Notes: generated by a model from the sequence alone, not told the origin. DNA of 23,164 bases from Flectobacillus roseus (GCF_030056665.1 NZ_JASHIG010000063.1), one strand, 5' to 3'. Shown: positions 6,706 to 14,931, numbered from the stretch's first letter. Numbers and translations are program-made.

Positions 6706-8043
6706 ATGAGCTCTATTCTAATCCTCAATGCTCAAGTTGTCAACGAAGGCAAAATTCAAGTTGCTGACATTTTAGTAAAAGATGGTTTTATCGACCAAAT
6801 TGGCACTAATTTAAGCGGAATCTCAGCCGACAAAACCATTGATGCGACAGGCAAATACCTCTTACCAGGCGTAATCGATGACCAAGTGCACTTCCGTGAG
6901 CCAGGTCTTACCCACAAAGCATGTATTCATTCTGAGGCTCGTGCAGGTGTGGCGGGTGGCGTAACCACTTTTATGGAAATGCCTAATACCGTTCCGAACG
7001 CTCTTACTCAAGAATTACTCCAAGACAAATACGACATTGCTGCTCGTACCTCTTTGGCGAACTATTCTTTTTATATGGGTGCTTCAAACGACAATATCGA
7101 GGAAGTTCTCAAAACCAATATTCAAAATATTTGTGGTATCAAAGTTTTCATGGGTTCATCAACAGGAAATATGTTGGTAGACAATGAGAAAACGTTAACA
7201 AATATTTTCTCGAATAGCCCAACTTTAATTGCTACGCACTGCGAAGATGAGGCCACTGTTCGTGCAAATTCGGCGCTTTACAAGGAGAAATACGGAGATA
7301 ATCCACATCCAAGAGTTCATCCAGAAATCCGTAATGTGGAAGCTTGTATAAAATCGTCTTCGATGGCGATTGAATTGGCTCAACAACATGGTGCTCGCTT
7401 GCATATTCTTCATATTACAACAGGTGAAGAAACGCATCTATTCCGTAATGATATTCCATTAAAAGACAAGAAAATTACTTCGGAGGTTTGTGTTCACCAC
7501 CTTTGGTTTGACGCTCGTGATTATGAAACATTGGGCAACCAAATCAAATGTAATCCTGCCGTAAAAGCTGACGGTCATAAACAACAATTGTTGGCAGCCT
7601 TGCTCGATGACCGTATCGACGTGATTGCAACCGATCACGCGCCACATACTTGGGAGGAAAAACAAAACCCTTATTGGTCATCTCCTTCGGGCTTGCCATT
7701 GGTGCAACACCCATTACAATTGATGTTGGAGTTTTATAAAGACGGTAAAATCTCTTTAGAAAAAATCGCTGAGAAAATGTCGCATGCTGTAGCAGACTGT
7801 TTCCAAATTTCAAAAAGAGGTTACATCCGTGAAGGATATTGGGCAGATTTAGTACTGGTAGACTTGAATGAGGAAGTAACAGTTTCGAAAGAAAATGTAC
7901 TCTACCAATGCGGCTGGTCACCACTAGAAGGCACTACACTTCGTTCTAAAGTGACACATACGATTGTATCAGGGCACTTGGCTTACGAAAATGGAGCATT
8001 CGACGAAAGTAAAACAGGTCAAAGACTTTTATTTGAACGTTAG
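6706..8043 (+). CDS. pyrC: dihydroorotase (class I amidohydrolase)
   Basis: This 445-residue enzyme is predicted to catalyse the reversible cyclisation of carbamoyl-aspartate to dihydroorotate in pyrimidine synthesis, in the cytoplasm. Visible motifs are VIDDQVHFREPGLTHK (residues 56-71), the carbamylated-lysine region ICGIKVFMGSSTGN (Lys146), ATHCEDE (His178), LHILHITTGEE (His236) and IATDHAPHTWEEK (Asp310). The length fits the class I family. One oddity: the usual metal-binding His-x-His is Gln-x-His here (Gln60, His62), a variant I recall in Bacteroidota members annotated as dihydroorotase. All other metal-site residues are present, so an active enzyme is likely, though an atypical metal centre or a related amidohydrolase function cannot be ruled out. 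The start is the ATG right after the inverted repeat; no promoter box was recognised. No other pyr genes are nearby. Confidence 0.88.
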   Translation: MSSILILNAQVVNEGKIQVADILVKDGFIDQIGTNLSGISADKTIDATGKYLLPGVIDDQVHFREPGLTHKACIHSEARAGVAGGVTTFMEMPNTVPNALTQELLQDKYDIAARTSLANYSFYMGASNDNIEEVLKTNIQNICGIKVFMGSSTGNMLVDNEKTLTNIFSNSPTLIATHCEDEATVRANSALYKEKYGDNPHPRVHPEIRNVEACIKSSSMAIELAQQHGARLHILHITTGEETHLFRNDIPLKDKKITSEVCVHHLWFDARDYETLGNQIKCNPAVKADGHKQQLLAALLDDRIDVIATDHAPHTWEEKQNPYWSSPSGLPLVQHPLQLMLEFYKDGKISLEKIAEKMSHAVADCFQISKRGYIREGYWADLVLVDLNEEVTVSKENVLYQCGWSPLEGTTLRSKVTHTIVSGHLAYENGAFDESKTGQRLLFER

Positions 8044-8395
8044 ATTTAGTGAATTGTGATTTAGTGGTTGAGTGATTATTCTTCAAATCTACGGCTGTAT
8101 ATAAGTATGAATGCAAAGTAAGATTTAAGTTTTGTGTTTTAGGCACAAGGCAACAGGCAAAGAGTGTTAAATTGTTTTTAGTAACGATAGATGTGTTTTT
8201 ACCGAATGCCCATAGCTGAAAGCTCAAAAATTAAACTTTATTTTGCGTACTGACTTTTCAATTAGGGTGCGACTTAAGTCGCACCCTAATTGAAACACAT
8301 AACAGAATTCCATTAAACACAAATAAGAGATCTATACAGGAAGGACTTATATTTCTTATTTTCGGCTAAACCTACTTCAAGCCTATTCGTCCAAA
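8044..8395. other. 352-bp intergenic region between convergent genes
   Basis: No coding sequence is supported. It begins with a repetitive stretch built on gatttagtgaattgtg-like words, contains a perfect 40-bp palindrome at 8256-8295, and ends at the stop codon of the minus-strand membrane-protein gene. No classical terminator with a T run was seen for pyrC. Confidence 0.7.
8256..8295. repeat. perfect 40-bp palindrome
   Basis: The arm TTTCAATTAGGGTGCGACTT (8256-8275) is followed without any spacer by its exact reverse complement (8276-8295), centred on CTTAAG. There is no T run. As RNA it would form a long stem; as DNA it could be a cruciform, a protein site or a palindromic repetitive element. 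Its centre GACTTAAGTC resembles the centres of the two hairpins at 22947-23030. Confidence 0.95.
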
Positions 8396-9043
8396 TTAAG
8401 CTTTCTGCATTTTTTGCTTATACTTTCTTCTTACACGTCCAATAATCATTCCTCCGATAACGCCTGGGGCTATCCATGCCACTAATGGAGGCAATACATT
8501 GTGATTGTTCACTACCAAAAATGCGGTTACTGTAGCAATATATGACCCTCCCATACGGCTAATATGATTGAGCATCCAAGGCTGATTGATTTTTCCTATG
8601 AAAGTCAAAATATCTGACATAGCGATAATCAACGAGAACAAACCAAACAAACCGAATAGCACAAAGTAAAAAGTCACACCTTGTTGATAAGCCCAAATGC
8701 CATAAGCAATCATCACGATACCCGAAACTACTGTAATTAATGCGGCAATCCAGTCTTGTGCTTGCCAATTATTTTTACGACCCACTAATACCAATCTACG
8801 ACCTGTAAAAGTATTGTAGAAACTAAATACCGCAATACAAGTCAGGAAAACTAAACGTGTTTCATTTTTGAATCTCAATACCGCTGTGATTGCCACCACC
8901 ATCATTGCATAATAATAGATACGTCCCCAAAGCGAATGTTTAGGACTTCCTTTAGGGGTAAACATAGCCATTAAGCCTACCATCAAAGCGGCAAAACCAG
9001 AAACAATGTGTAAAATCAAAACTGCTGTTAGATACTTTTCCAT
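8396..9043 (-). CDS. multi-spanning membrane protein, DUF2306-like
   Basis: The ATG at 9041-9043 gives a 215-residue protein (MEKYLTAVLILHIVSGFAAL). It is preferred over the in-frame ATG at 9160 because the extra N-terminus is unlike a membrane protein and would span the promoter. About seven hydrophobic segments are visible: residues 4-25, then around RIYYYAMMVVAITAVLRF, VFLTCIAVFSFYNTF, WIAALITVVSGIVMIAYGIW, FYFVLFGLFGLFSLIIAMSD, GGSYIATVTAFLVV and WIAPGVIGGMIIG. The segment HIVSG followed by GSPKHSLWGRIYYYAMM resembles the DUF2306 family of bacterial membrane proteins, whose function is unknown. The C-terminus is basic (RRKYKQKMQKA), suggesting a cytoplasmic tail. It has its own good promoter and appears monocistronic. 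Family assignment is by resemblance only. Confidence 0.75.
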   Translation of the reverse strand: MEKYLTAVLILHIVSGFAALMVGLMAMFTPKGSPKHSLWGRIYYYAMMVVAITAVLRFKNETRLVFLTCIAVFSFYNTFTGRRLVLVGRKNNWQAQDWIAALITVVSGIVMIAYGIWAYQQGVTFYFVLFGLFGLFSLIIAMSDILTFIGKINQPWMLNHISRMGGSYIATVTAFLVVNNHNVLPPLVAWIAPGVIGGMIIGRVRRKYKQKMQKA

Positions 9044-9108
9044 GATATATTGAGAGATTTTTATAATGAATTTCAATTTGTGAGGCTGCCATTGCGGAAC
9101 CGATGATA

Positions 9109-9141
9109 CAAAGGTAGAGGCAGCTATCATGGAAGGGCAAA
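9109..9141 (-). promoter_or_regulatory. Bacteroidota-type promoter for the DUF2306-like gene
   Basis: On the minus strand TTTG (complement of 9138-9141) is followed after 21 nt by TACCTTTG (complement of 9109-9116), matching both consensus boxes with standard spacing. The leader to the ATG at 9043 would be about 60 nt. This supports the shorter start chosen for the gene. Confidence 0.7.
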
Positions 9142-9211
9142 TCTTAGGGGTAGGGAGCAAAAAATTGGGAAATTTGACAATTTGAGGGGAGTTTGGGAGG
9201 ATTTAGGGGTA

Positions 9212-9255
9212 AAAAACAAGGTCGAAAGAAGTATTTTTCTTTCGACCTTGTTTTT
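9212..9255. terminator. strong terminator overlapping the ruvB stop codon
   Basis: Perfect 19-bp arms (9212-9230 and 9237-9255, core AAGGTCGAAAGAA) enclose a 6-nt loop, with A/T runs at both ends. The right arm overlaps the first two bases of the ruvB stop codon (9254-9256), so the last codons of ruvB are part of the hairpin. It ends the minus-strand ruvB transcript. Confidence 0.85.
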
Positions 9256-10279
9256 AAAATAGCTCACCACTACGATATTTTGGTACGATACCTAGATGAA
9301 CGTAGGCCTTTTCGGTTGCCTCACGTCCTCGGGAAGTTCTTTTCAAGAAACCTTCTTGAATCAAGAATGGCTCGTATACCTCTTCAATGGTTTCGGCCTC
9401 CTCACCACAAGCTGTAGCGATGGTCGAAAGTCCAACAGGGCCGCCTTTGAATTTTTCGATAATGGTTGACAAAATTCTGTTATCCATTTCGTCAAGACCA
9501 TTTTGGTCTACATCCAAGGCAGACAAAGCCATTTCTGCAATATCTACCGTAATACGACCATTGCCTTTTACTTGTGCAAAGTCACGAGTACGACGCAGAA
9601 GGTTGTTGGCAATACGTGGTGTTCCACGACTACGACGAGCAATTTCAAAAGCTCCAGCATCGTCGATAGGCGTACCTAAAATCTGACAAGAACGTTGTAC
9701 AATCGTAGTCAATAATTTGGCGTCATAATATTCCAAACGGGCATTGATCCCAAAACGAGCACGTAGAGGAGCTGTCAACAGACCCGCACGTGTAGTAGCA
9801 CCAATCAAGGTAAATGGATTGAGAGAAATTTGTACGCTTCGGGCATTAGGCCCAGAATCAAGCAAAATATCGATCTTATAATCTTCCATTGCAGAATAGA
9901 GATATTCTTCTACAATAGGATTTAGTCGGTGAATCTCGTCAATAAACAGTACATCAAATGGCTGAAGATTGGTTAACAAGCCCGCCAAATCAGAAGGTTT
10001 ATCGAGCACAGGGCCAGAGGTGATTTTGATATTTGCCTCCAACTCATTGGCTACGATATTCGACAGTGTAGTTTTTCCTAACCCTGGAGGGCCGTGTAGC
10101 AATACATGATCGAGGGCTTCCTCCCTTTGTTTGGCAGCCAATACAAAAATCTTAAGGTTTTCTAATACCTTATCTTGTCCTGTAAAATCATCAAACGAAA
10201 GCGGACGCAAAGCACGTTCGATTTCTTTCTCCACAGATGAAAGGTTTTCTTTATTGCCTTTCAAATAATCTTCTCTCAT
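9254..10279 (-). CDS. ruvB: Holliday junction branch-migration ATPase RuvB
   Basis: This 341-residue protein is the hexameric AAA+ motor that, with RuvA, drives branch migration of Holliday junctions during recombination and repair. Visible features are the N-terminal ALRPLSFDDFTGQ, Walker A GPPGLGKT (63-70), Walker B FIDEIH (112-117), sensor 1 LIGATTRAG (158-166) and the arginine-finger region PLRARFGI (171-178). The C-terminal winged-helix part has RGTPRIANNLLRR and ends TEKAYVHLGI followed by a short tail. Length is normal for the family and nothing is missing. The ATG at 10277-10279 agrees with the usual N-terminus. ruvA and ruvC are not adjacent, a scattered arrangement that is common in this phylum. 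Confidence 0.98.
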   Translation of the reverse strand: MREDYLKGNKENLSSVEKEIERALRPLSFDDFTGQDKVLENLKIFVLAAKQREEALDHVLLHGPPGLGKTTLSNIVANELEANIKITSGPVLDKPSDLAGLLTNLQPFDVLFIDEIHRLNPIVEEYLYSAMEDYKIDILLDSGPNARSVQISLNPFTLIGATTRAGLLTAPLRARFGINARLEYYDAKLLTTIVQRSCQILGTPIDDAGAFEIARRSRGTPRIANNLLRRTRDFAQVKGNGRITVDIAEMALSALDVDQNGLDEMDNRILSTIIEKFKGGPVGLSTIATACGEEAETIEEVYEPFLIQEGFLKRTSRGREATEKAYVHLGIVPKYRSGELF

Positions 10280-10614
10280 ATCAACAATCCTTTTTCAAGG
10301 GGTATATTTCGTTTCTAGTGTTTTCACTCAAAAATACAGCTTTTTCGAAAGTTAAACATCAAGGCAAATTAAATACCCACGATTCCCATTTCAAAGCCTA
10401 CCTTTTAATTAAATTTTTCTTTTATTTGTACAAGTAAATAAAAGATATTTTATGTTTTAGTAATGTAAAGTTTGGGGATTAAATGTCAGGTGTCGTCTTT
10501 TGACAAAATAGTTATAATTACGTGGAAAAGCCTAAAACTAGTGCCTAACAACCATTCCCTACTAAACTCAACTTATTTTCAACTATCCAATCATCTAAAT
10601 CAAACTATTTGACT
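10280..10614. other. 335-bp divergent intergenic region between ruvB and the channel gene
   Basis: No coding frame is supported. It contains the probable ruvB promoter (10329-10362). For the plus-strand channel gene no exact TAnnTTTG box was found; the nearest is TAAAGTTTG near 10468, one base too long. Otherwise it is AT-rich sequence with nothing recognisable. Confidence 0.6.
10329..10362 (-). promoter_or_regulatory. possible ruvB promoter
   Basis: On the minus strand TTG (complement of 10360-10362) is followed after 23 nt by TATTTTTG (complement of 10329-10336), an exact TAnnTTTG match. The spacing is at the long end of the usual range. The leader would be about 45 nt. Confidence 0.4.
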
Positions 10615-11322
10615 ATGCATTCAGCTTTTCTTGGCGAACTAATCGGAACAGCAGTTTTAATTTATCTTGGCAATGGCGTAGTAGCCAATGTTTTACTTAA
10701 ACACTCCAAAGGCGAAAACGCTGGCTGGATGGTCATTACCACAGGCTGGGCAATGGCAGTTACCATTGGAATCTTTGTCTCTACGGCATTTGGGAGTCCG
10801 GCGGCACATCTTAATCCTGCGGTTACAGTAGCGATGGCTTGTAAGTCTGGTGACTGGTCAAATGCGGGTTCATTCATATTAGCACAAATTTTGGGAGGAA
10901 TCATAGGAGCAACATTGGTGTGGATTCACTATCATCCACATTGGGAAAAGACCGAAGATGCGGGATTAAAGCTTGCTTGTTTTTCGACATCTCCCGCTAT
11001 CAATAAACCTATCGCTAACGTAATGAGTGAGCTATTAGGAACATTTTTGCTCATTATTGTACTGGGAGCCTTGCCAAGCGTACCAAATCAATTGGGACCT
11101 TACGTTGTTGGTTTATTAGTTTGGGCAATTGGTTTATCATTGGGTGGTACAACAGGATATGCAATTAACCCTGCTAGAGATTTAGGTCCACGCATTGCAC
11201 ATGCGATATTACCTATTGCTGGTAAAGGAGGTTCTGATTGGCAATATGCTTGGGTTCCTGTCGCAGGACCTATCATTGGTGCTATTATTGGAGGATTAGT
11301 AATTGCGCAGCTTAGTTTTTGA
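10615..11322 (+). CDS. MIP-family channel (aquaporin / glycerol facilitator type)
   Basis: This 235-residue inner-membrane channel has the two half-helix motifs of the major intrinsic protein family: AHLNPAVTVAMA (NPA 67-69) and YAINPARDLGPRI (NPA 185-187). The Asp after the second NPAR (Asp189) is typical of glycerol-type channels (GlpF). However, the position equivalent to the GlpF selectivity-filter tryptophan appears to be a smaller residue, so the substrate (water, glycerol or another small solute) is uncertain. Six hydrophobic segments are visible. The start is taken at the ATG at 10615; a TTG two codons earlier is in frame but unlikely. No glycerol kinase or glycerol-phosphate dehydrogenase gene is adjacent. 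It converges with the OmpA-family gene, and both may share the terminator at 11416-11456. Confidence 0.92.
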   Translation: MHSAFLGELIGTAVLIYLGNGVVANVLLKHSKGENAGWMVITTGWAMAVTIGIFVSTAFGSPAAHLNPAVTVAMACKSGDWSNAGSFILAQILGGIIGATLVWIHYHPHWEKTEDAGLKLACFSTSPAINKPIANVMSELLGTFLLIIVLGALPSVPNQLGPYVVGLLVWAIGLSLGGTTGYAINPARDLGPRIAHAILPIAGKGGSDWQYAWVPVAGPIIGAIIGGLVIAQLSF

Positions 11323-11362
11323 GTGCGTTAGTGATTAACCGAATAAGTGATTTAATTTTACT

Positions 11363-11389
11363 AGTAGAGACGCAATGATTGCGTCTCAA
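11363..11389 (+). repeat. palindromic repeat, copy 1 of an inverted pair
   Basis: GAGACGCAAT-G-ATTGCGTCTC (11367-11387) is itself a near-perfect palindrome. Together with flanking bases (AGTA before, AA after) it forms a 27-bp word that recurs exactly, in opposite orientation, at 11542-11568. Words of the gagacgcaat type are familiar as dispersed intergenic palindromes in Bacteroidota and cyanobacteria (from memory). Confidence 0.9.
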
Positions 11390-11415
11390 AAAGGTTCATT
11401 TCAAAATATAGTATC

Positions 11416-11456
11416 AAAAAGGCGTTCGAAATTAGTTTTTCGAACGCCTTTTTTTT
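11416..11456. terminator. strong bidirectional terminator between convergent genes
   Basis: Arms GGCGTTCGAAA (11421-11431) and TTTCGAACGCC (11438-11448) enclose a 6-nt loop, preceded by five A and followed by eight T. It can serve both the channel gene on the plus strand and the OmpA-family gene on the minus strand. It lies between the two copies of a 27-bp inverted repeat. Confidence 0.9.
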
Positions 11457-11541
11457 ACAAACAATTAAGAAATAACCTCAATGTTGAAACTAGGAATGAC
11501 TCATGTTTACGTTGATACTCCTATGCTATATATAATTTGGC

Positions 11542-11568
11542 TTGAGACGCAATCATTGCGTCTCTACT
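11542..11568 (-). repeat. palindromic repeat, copy 2 of an inverted pair
   Basis: This is the exact reverse complement of 11363-11389 over 27 bp, itself containing the 10-bp palindrome GAGACGCAAT/ATTGCGTCTC. It lies 24 bp downstream of the stop codon of the minus-strand OmpA-family gene. Confidence 0.9.
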
Positions 11569-11591
11569 GCGAGAATACATATTCTTTAACC

Positions 11592-14075
11592 CTATTCCGT
11601 TTTGGCTTTGATTACCTTTACGGTAGTTCTTCTGTTTTTTTGATGCTCACGTTCGGTGCAACTTACACCGTCAGAACAACCATTTACTAATAATGACTCG
11701 CCATATCCTTTAGCCAACATTCTGTTACGATCGACACCTTTGCTGGCAATATAATCTACAGCAGCTTGAGCACGCTTTGAAGATAGATTAAGGTTTTCTT
11801 GTGCATCACCTCTGCTATCGGTATGAGAACCTAATTCGATAATCATACTTGGGTTTTTCATCAAAGTTGCAGCCAATTTATCTAACTCTCTGGCAGCATC
11901 TTTTCTAATTTTGGCGCTACCCATATCATAATAGATGTTGTCAATGGTGATTAGGTCGCCTTCTTTGAACATACCCAAATCTTGGGAAACAACTTTTGGT
12001 CTAACTTTTTTAATAACCTTATTAATTTTATTGACCGTAGTTCCATAACCGTCCTTTGATACTTCGAGGGTATAGTCACAACCTTCTTCCATATCAAAAG
12101 CATACACCCCATCAGGACCTGTGACAACTTGTTGTTTGGAACCATCGCACTCATTAATAAAAGTTACGAGTACGCCTTCAATGGGTGTTTTCTCTATTTC
12201 GGTTTTTACAACCCCTTTCAACTGTGATACTTTCTCTGTTTTGGTGGTATCTGTTGGTTGAACAATCTCTACAGGAGCAGAGTTTTTGGGTTGCACCTCT
12301 GGCTGTGTTACAATAGGGCCACCTTGTTTGCGCAAAGGAATATCCATAGCAGACGGGGCATTATCAGATTCGCCTTTTGTCGAAAAGCCAAGAATGTTTG
12401 TATTATATCCTTCTCTTTTTACCGAAATCACATAATCAGTATCACGATTGACACAAAATTGCGTTTGTCCAGATTCATTTGTCAATAATTTTTCTTCGGT
12501 TCCTCCTTTTGCTAACAAACTCACTTCGGCTTTTCCGATTGGACTTTTTGTTTCTCCATCTACAATGGTCAATAACATTTGTCGACAATCATAAACATCT
12601 GCTTTTTTAGTGAATCTATAAATATCGTCATCATCACCTCGGCGCCTATCGCTACTAAAATATCCATTCAACCTTTGTCCATCGGTAATAATACCAAAGT
12701 CATCATTTTCAGAATTGAACGGTTCGCCAATATTCAACGGAGAACGATTTGGAAGTCCATTTTGAGTAGAAAAAATAAAGATATCTAAGCCACCTGCACC
12801 CTTTAGACCATCAGAGGCAAAGTAGACATTACCTCGCTCATCCACAAACGGAAATACCTCTGTTCCTTTTGTATTTACTTCTTTACCAAGATTACTTGGA
12901 GTACCCCATTTGCCATCTTTATACTCAACCACCCAAATATCCATGCCTCCTTGACCACCTTTACGATCTGATGCAAAATACAAGTAACGTCCATCTTTTG
13001 ACCAAGCTGGGTGTGCTGTAGAAAAATCATCGCCATTAAAAGGTAATTCTATGGCTTCGCCCCAACCCGATTCTCCCATTTCGGCCATATACAATTTTAG
13101 CTTCGTAACATTATCTTCACTTTTTCCTTGAGAACCTTCATTGAAGTTATTTCTAGTAAAAATGATTTTTGAAAAATCACTACTAAAAGTGGCAGGACCC
13201 TCATGAAATTTAGTATTCAGGGTTTTACTAAAAACCTCTGATTCTGCAACTTTACCTTTAACAGATGGTTTACTTGCAATCGTCTCTTCAGGTAGTGTTT
13301 CGAAATAATTAACTGTTTTGGAGTCGTTGGCAGTAACTCTTGTATAAAAGTCTTTCCCCAACTTTGAAGGGCCAGTTTTTACAACTTTTTGCTTAGGAGC
13401 ATCCAAGGCCTCCTCCGAAATCCCTGTCACTTTATTAATATCGCTGATATAGTACAAATCCAAATAACCACTATTTCCAACCAAACTACTTCCTGTACCC
13501 TTTCCAGAACAAAACACCAATCCATTCTTATAATACATAGGACTGAACTCGGGTTTTGTGGTATTAAAATCAAGATATTCGACTAAATATCGTCCATTTT
13601 GTGTAAAAGGATCATTGGATATTCTAGCTACAGTTGATGGCTGATACTGGCGAGTATCGTCACGAAGAGAAGCTGACAAATTATTGTACTTTTCAAACCA
13701 TTCTTGCGCTTCCTTAAATTTATTATTTTGTACTAGCACTTGAGCAAAATACAAATAGGATCTCATTTGATCGTCCGAAAAATTGGCAGGAATATCAAAG
13801 GCTTTGCGGTAGGTTTGTTCCGAATTTTCAAATTTACCCACGGCTTTGTAACTGTATGCCAGTTGTAAAAGCGCAGACAAACGTTCGGAAGTACTAAGTT
13901 TTTGAGGATTATTTTGAAGAACTTGTTCAAATTTGGGTATCGCAGTCACAAAACTAGACACCTCAAAATGTCGAGTAGCATCTTTGAGTAAGGAGTTACT
14001 GTTTTGAGACCAGACAGCTGCACTCTGTATCAAGCTCAATATCAGTACAAATAATTTCTTTTTAACTTTAGGCAT
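11592..14075 (-). CDS. OmpA-family protein with TPR, PD40 propeller and two regulatory-like domains
   Basis: This 827-residue protein starts with a signal peptide (KKKLFVLILSLIQSAAVWSQ) and lacks a lipobox, unlike its paralogue at 4570-6564. TPR-like helices lie at about 28-145, and PD40/WD40-like propeller blades at about 155-490 (for example AHPAWSKDGRYLYFASDRKG). Two carboxypeptidase-regulatory-like domains follow (about 500-580 and 625-695), then an OmpA C-terminal peptidoglycan-binding domain from about 710 (IYYDMGSAKIRKDAARELDK, LGSHTDSRGD, LSSKRAQAAVD). Cys800 and Cys806 (NGCSDGVSC) match the cysteine pair of the paralogue. Such proteins tether the outer envelope to peptidoglycan; the architecture is shared with type IX secretion PorE, but that role is not shown here. 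It has no operon partner. No promoter box was recognised upstream (14076-14300). Confidence 0.88.
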   Translation of the reverse strand: MPKVKKKLFVLILSLIQSAAVWSQNSNSLLKDATRHFEVSSFVTAIPKFEQVLQNNPQKLSTSERLSALLQLAYSYKAVGKFENSEQTYRKAFDIPANFSDDQMRSYLYFAQVLVQNNKFKEAQEWFEKYNNLSASLRDDTRQYQPSTVARISNDPFTQNGRYLVEYLDFNTTKPEFSPMYYKNGLVFCSGKGTGSSLVGNSGYLDLYYISDINKVTGISEEALDAPKQKVVKTGPSKLGKDFYTRVTANDSKTVNYFETLPEETIASKPSVKGKVAESEVFSKTLNTKFHEGPATFSSDFSKIIFTRNNFNEGSQGKSEDNVTKLKLYMAEMGESGWGEAIELPFNGDDFSTAHPAWSKDGRYLYFASDRKGGQGGMDIWVVEYKDGKWGTPSNLGKEVNTKGTEVFPFVDERGNVYFASDGLKGAGGLDIFIFSTQNGLPNRSPLNIGEPFNSENDDFGIITDGQRLNGYFSSDRRRGDDDDIYRFTKKADVYDCRQMLLTIVDGETKSPIGKAEVSLLAKGGTEEKLLTNESGQTQFCVNRDTDYVISVKREGYNTNILGFSTKGESDNAPSAMDIPLRKQGGPIVTQPEVQPKNSAPVEIVQPTDTTKTEKVSQLKGVVKTEIEKTPIEGVLVTFINECDGSKQQVVTGPDGVYAFDMEEGCDYTLEVSKDGYGTTVNKINKVIKKVRPKVVSQDLGMFKEGDLITIDNIYYDMGSAKIRKDAARELDKLAATLMKNPSMIIELGSHTDSRGDAQENLNLSSKRAQAAVDYIASKGVDRNRMLAKGYGESLLVNGCSDGVSCTEREHQKNRRTTVKVIKAKTE

Positions 14076-14329
14076 TGTGTTAATGGGGGTTGTAAAAGAA
14101 GTGCCTCAAAAGGCCTAGAATCTTCATTTCTAATCGATTGAAAACACCTTCCCAATCCAATTAAAGCATAAATCATGCCAAGCAAGGATTGGATTTTTCT
14201 TATATGATTAACCTTATTTTTTCGTAAATCTATGGCGAAAATGGGGGTTATACTTTTACCAAAAACTGCCATTTTGGGTAGTTTAAGGCATAATCTGTTT
14301 CAAAGCTCTATGGTATTGAGATAGTTTTA

Positions 14330-14337
14330 TAAATTTG
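14330..14337 (+). promoter_or_regulatory. possible -7 box for the rnhB–GH3 pair
   Basis: TAAATTTG matches TAnnTTTG and lies 21 nt before the chosen rnhB start. No TTG at the proper distance upstream was seen. It supports the start at 14359 rather than the in-frame TTG at 14335, which overlaps the box. Confidence 0.4.
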
Positions 14338-14358
14338 TACCTCAACAATGCAAAGACT

Positions 14359-14931
14359 ATGCTCAAAAGCTTTTACAATGAATCTTTAATCGAGGCTGGG
14401 CTCGACGAAGCTGGACGTGGATGTTTGGCTGGTCCTGTAGTGGCGGCGGCAGTAATTCTACCCAAATATTACGAACACGAGCTCTTAAACGATTCGAAGC
14501 AACTCAACAAAAAACAACGTGAAGCGCTTCGCTTAGACATTCAGCGCGATGCCTTGGCGTGGGCAGTGGCAGAAGTATCCAATATCGAAATCGACCAAAT
14601 AAATATTCTTAAAGCAAGTATGAAAGCGATGCACTTGGCGGTTGACCAATTACAAATACGACCTGAACATTTGCTAATAGATGGCAATCGTTTTCCCAAC
14701 TACCCGATGATTCCTCATACTTGTATTGTCAAAGGTGATGCCAAATTTCTCAATATTGCCGCAGCTTCTGTATTAGCCAAGACATTTAGAGATGATTTAA
14801 TGGAACAACTAGCAAAAACCTATCCACATTATGGCTGGGAGCAAAATGCAGGCTATCCTACCCCAAAACACCGCAAGGCAATTCAGGAATTTGGAACAAC
14901 CCCCTTGCACCGAATGACATTTAAAATGTAA
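14359..14931 (+). CDS. rnhB: ribonuclease HII
   Basis: This 190-residue enzyme removes RNA from RNA–DNA hybrids, including single ribonucleotides in DNA. The N-terminal catalytic motif GLDEAGRGCLAGPVVAAAVI carries Asp16 and Glu17. LLIDGNRF carries Asp108, and KGDAKFLNIAAASVLAKTFR plus the following Asp completes the RNase HII signature. DSKQLNKKQRE is also characteristic. Length is typical. The ATG at 14359 begins directly before the first strand; an in-frame TTG at 14335 would overlap the probable promoter. The GH3-family gene begins 38 bp downstream on the same strand, so the two are probably co-transcribed, although no functional link between them is known. Confidence 0.96.
   Translation: MLKSFYNESLIEAGLDEAGRGCLAGPVVAAAVILPKYYEHELLNDSKQLNKKQREALRLDIQRDALAWAVAEVSNIEIDQINILKASMKAMHLAVDQLQIRPEHLLIDGNRFPNYPMIPHTCIVKGDAKFLNIAAASVLAKTFRDDLMEQLAKTYPHYGWEQNAGYPTPKHRKAIQEFGTTPLHRMTFKM

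Noticed and set aside
7946..8227. Minus-strand open frame of 93 codons overlapping the pyrC end
   Set aside because: It overlaps a well-supported gene, has unremarkable composition and no recognisable family or start signals.
8396..9160. Longer start (ATG at 9160) for the DUF2306-like protein
   Set aside because: The extra 39 residues are not membrane-like and the start would lie upstream of the clear -7 and -33 boxes at 9109-9141.
10609..10614. TTG start two codons upstream of the channel gene
   Set aside because: The ATG at 10615 gives the normal MIP-family N-terminus; the extra two residues add nothing.
14042..14272. Minus-strand open frame of 76 codons upstream of the OmpA-family gene
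   Set aside because: It overlaps the start of the real gene out of frame and shows no domain or signal; it is probably chance.
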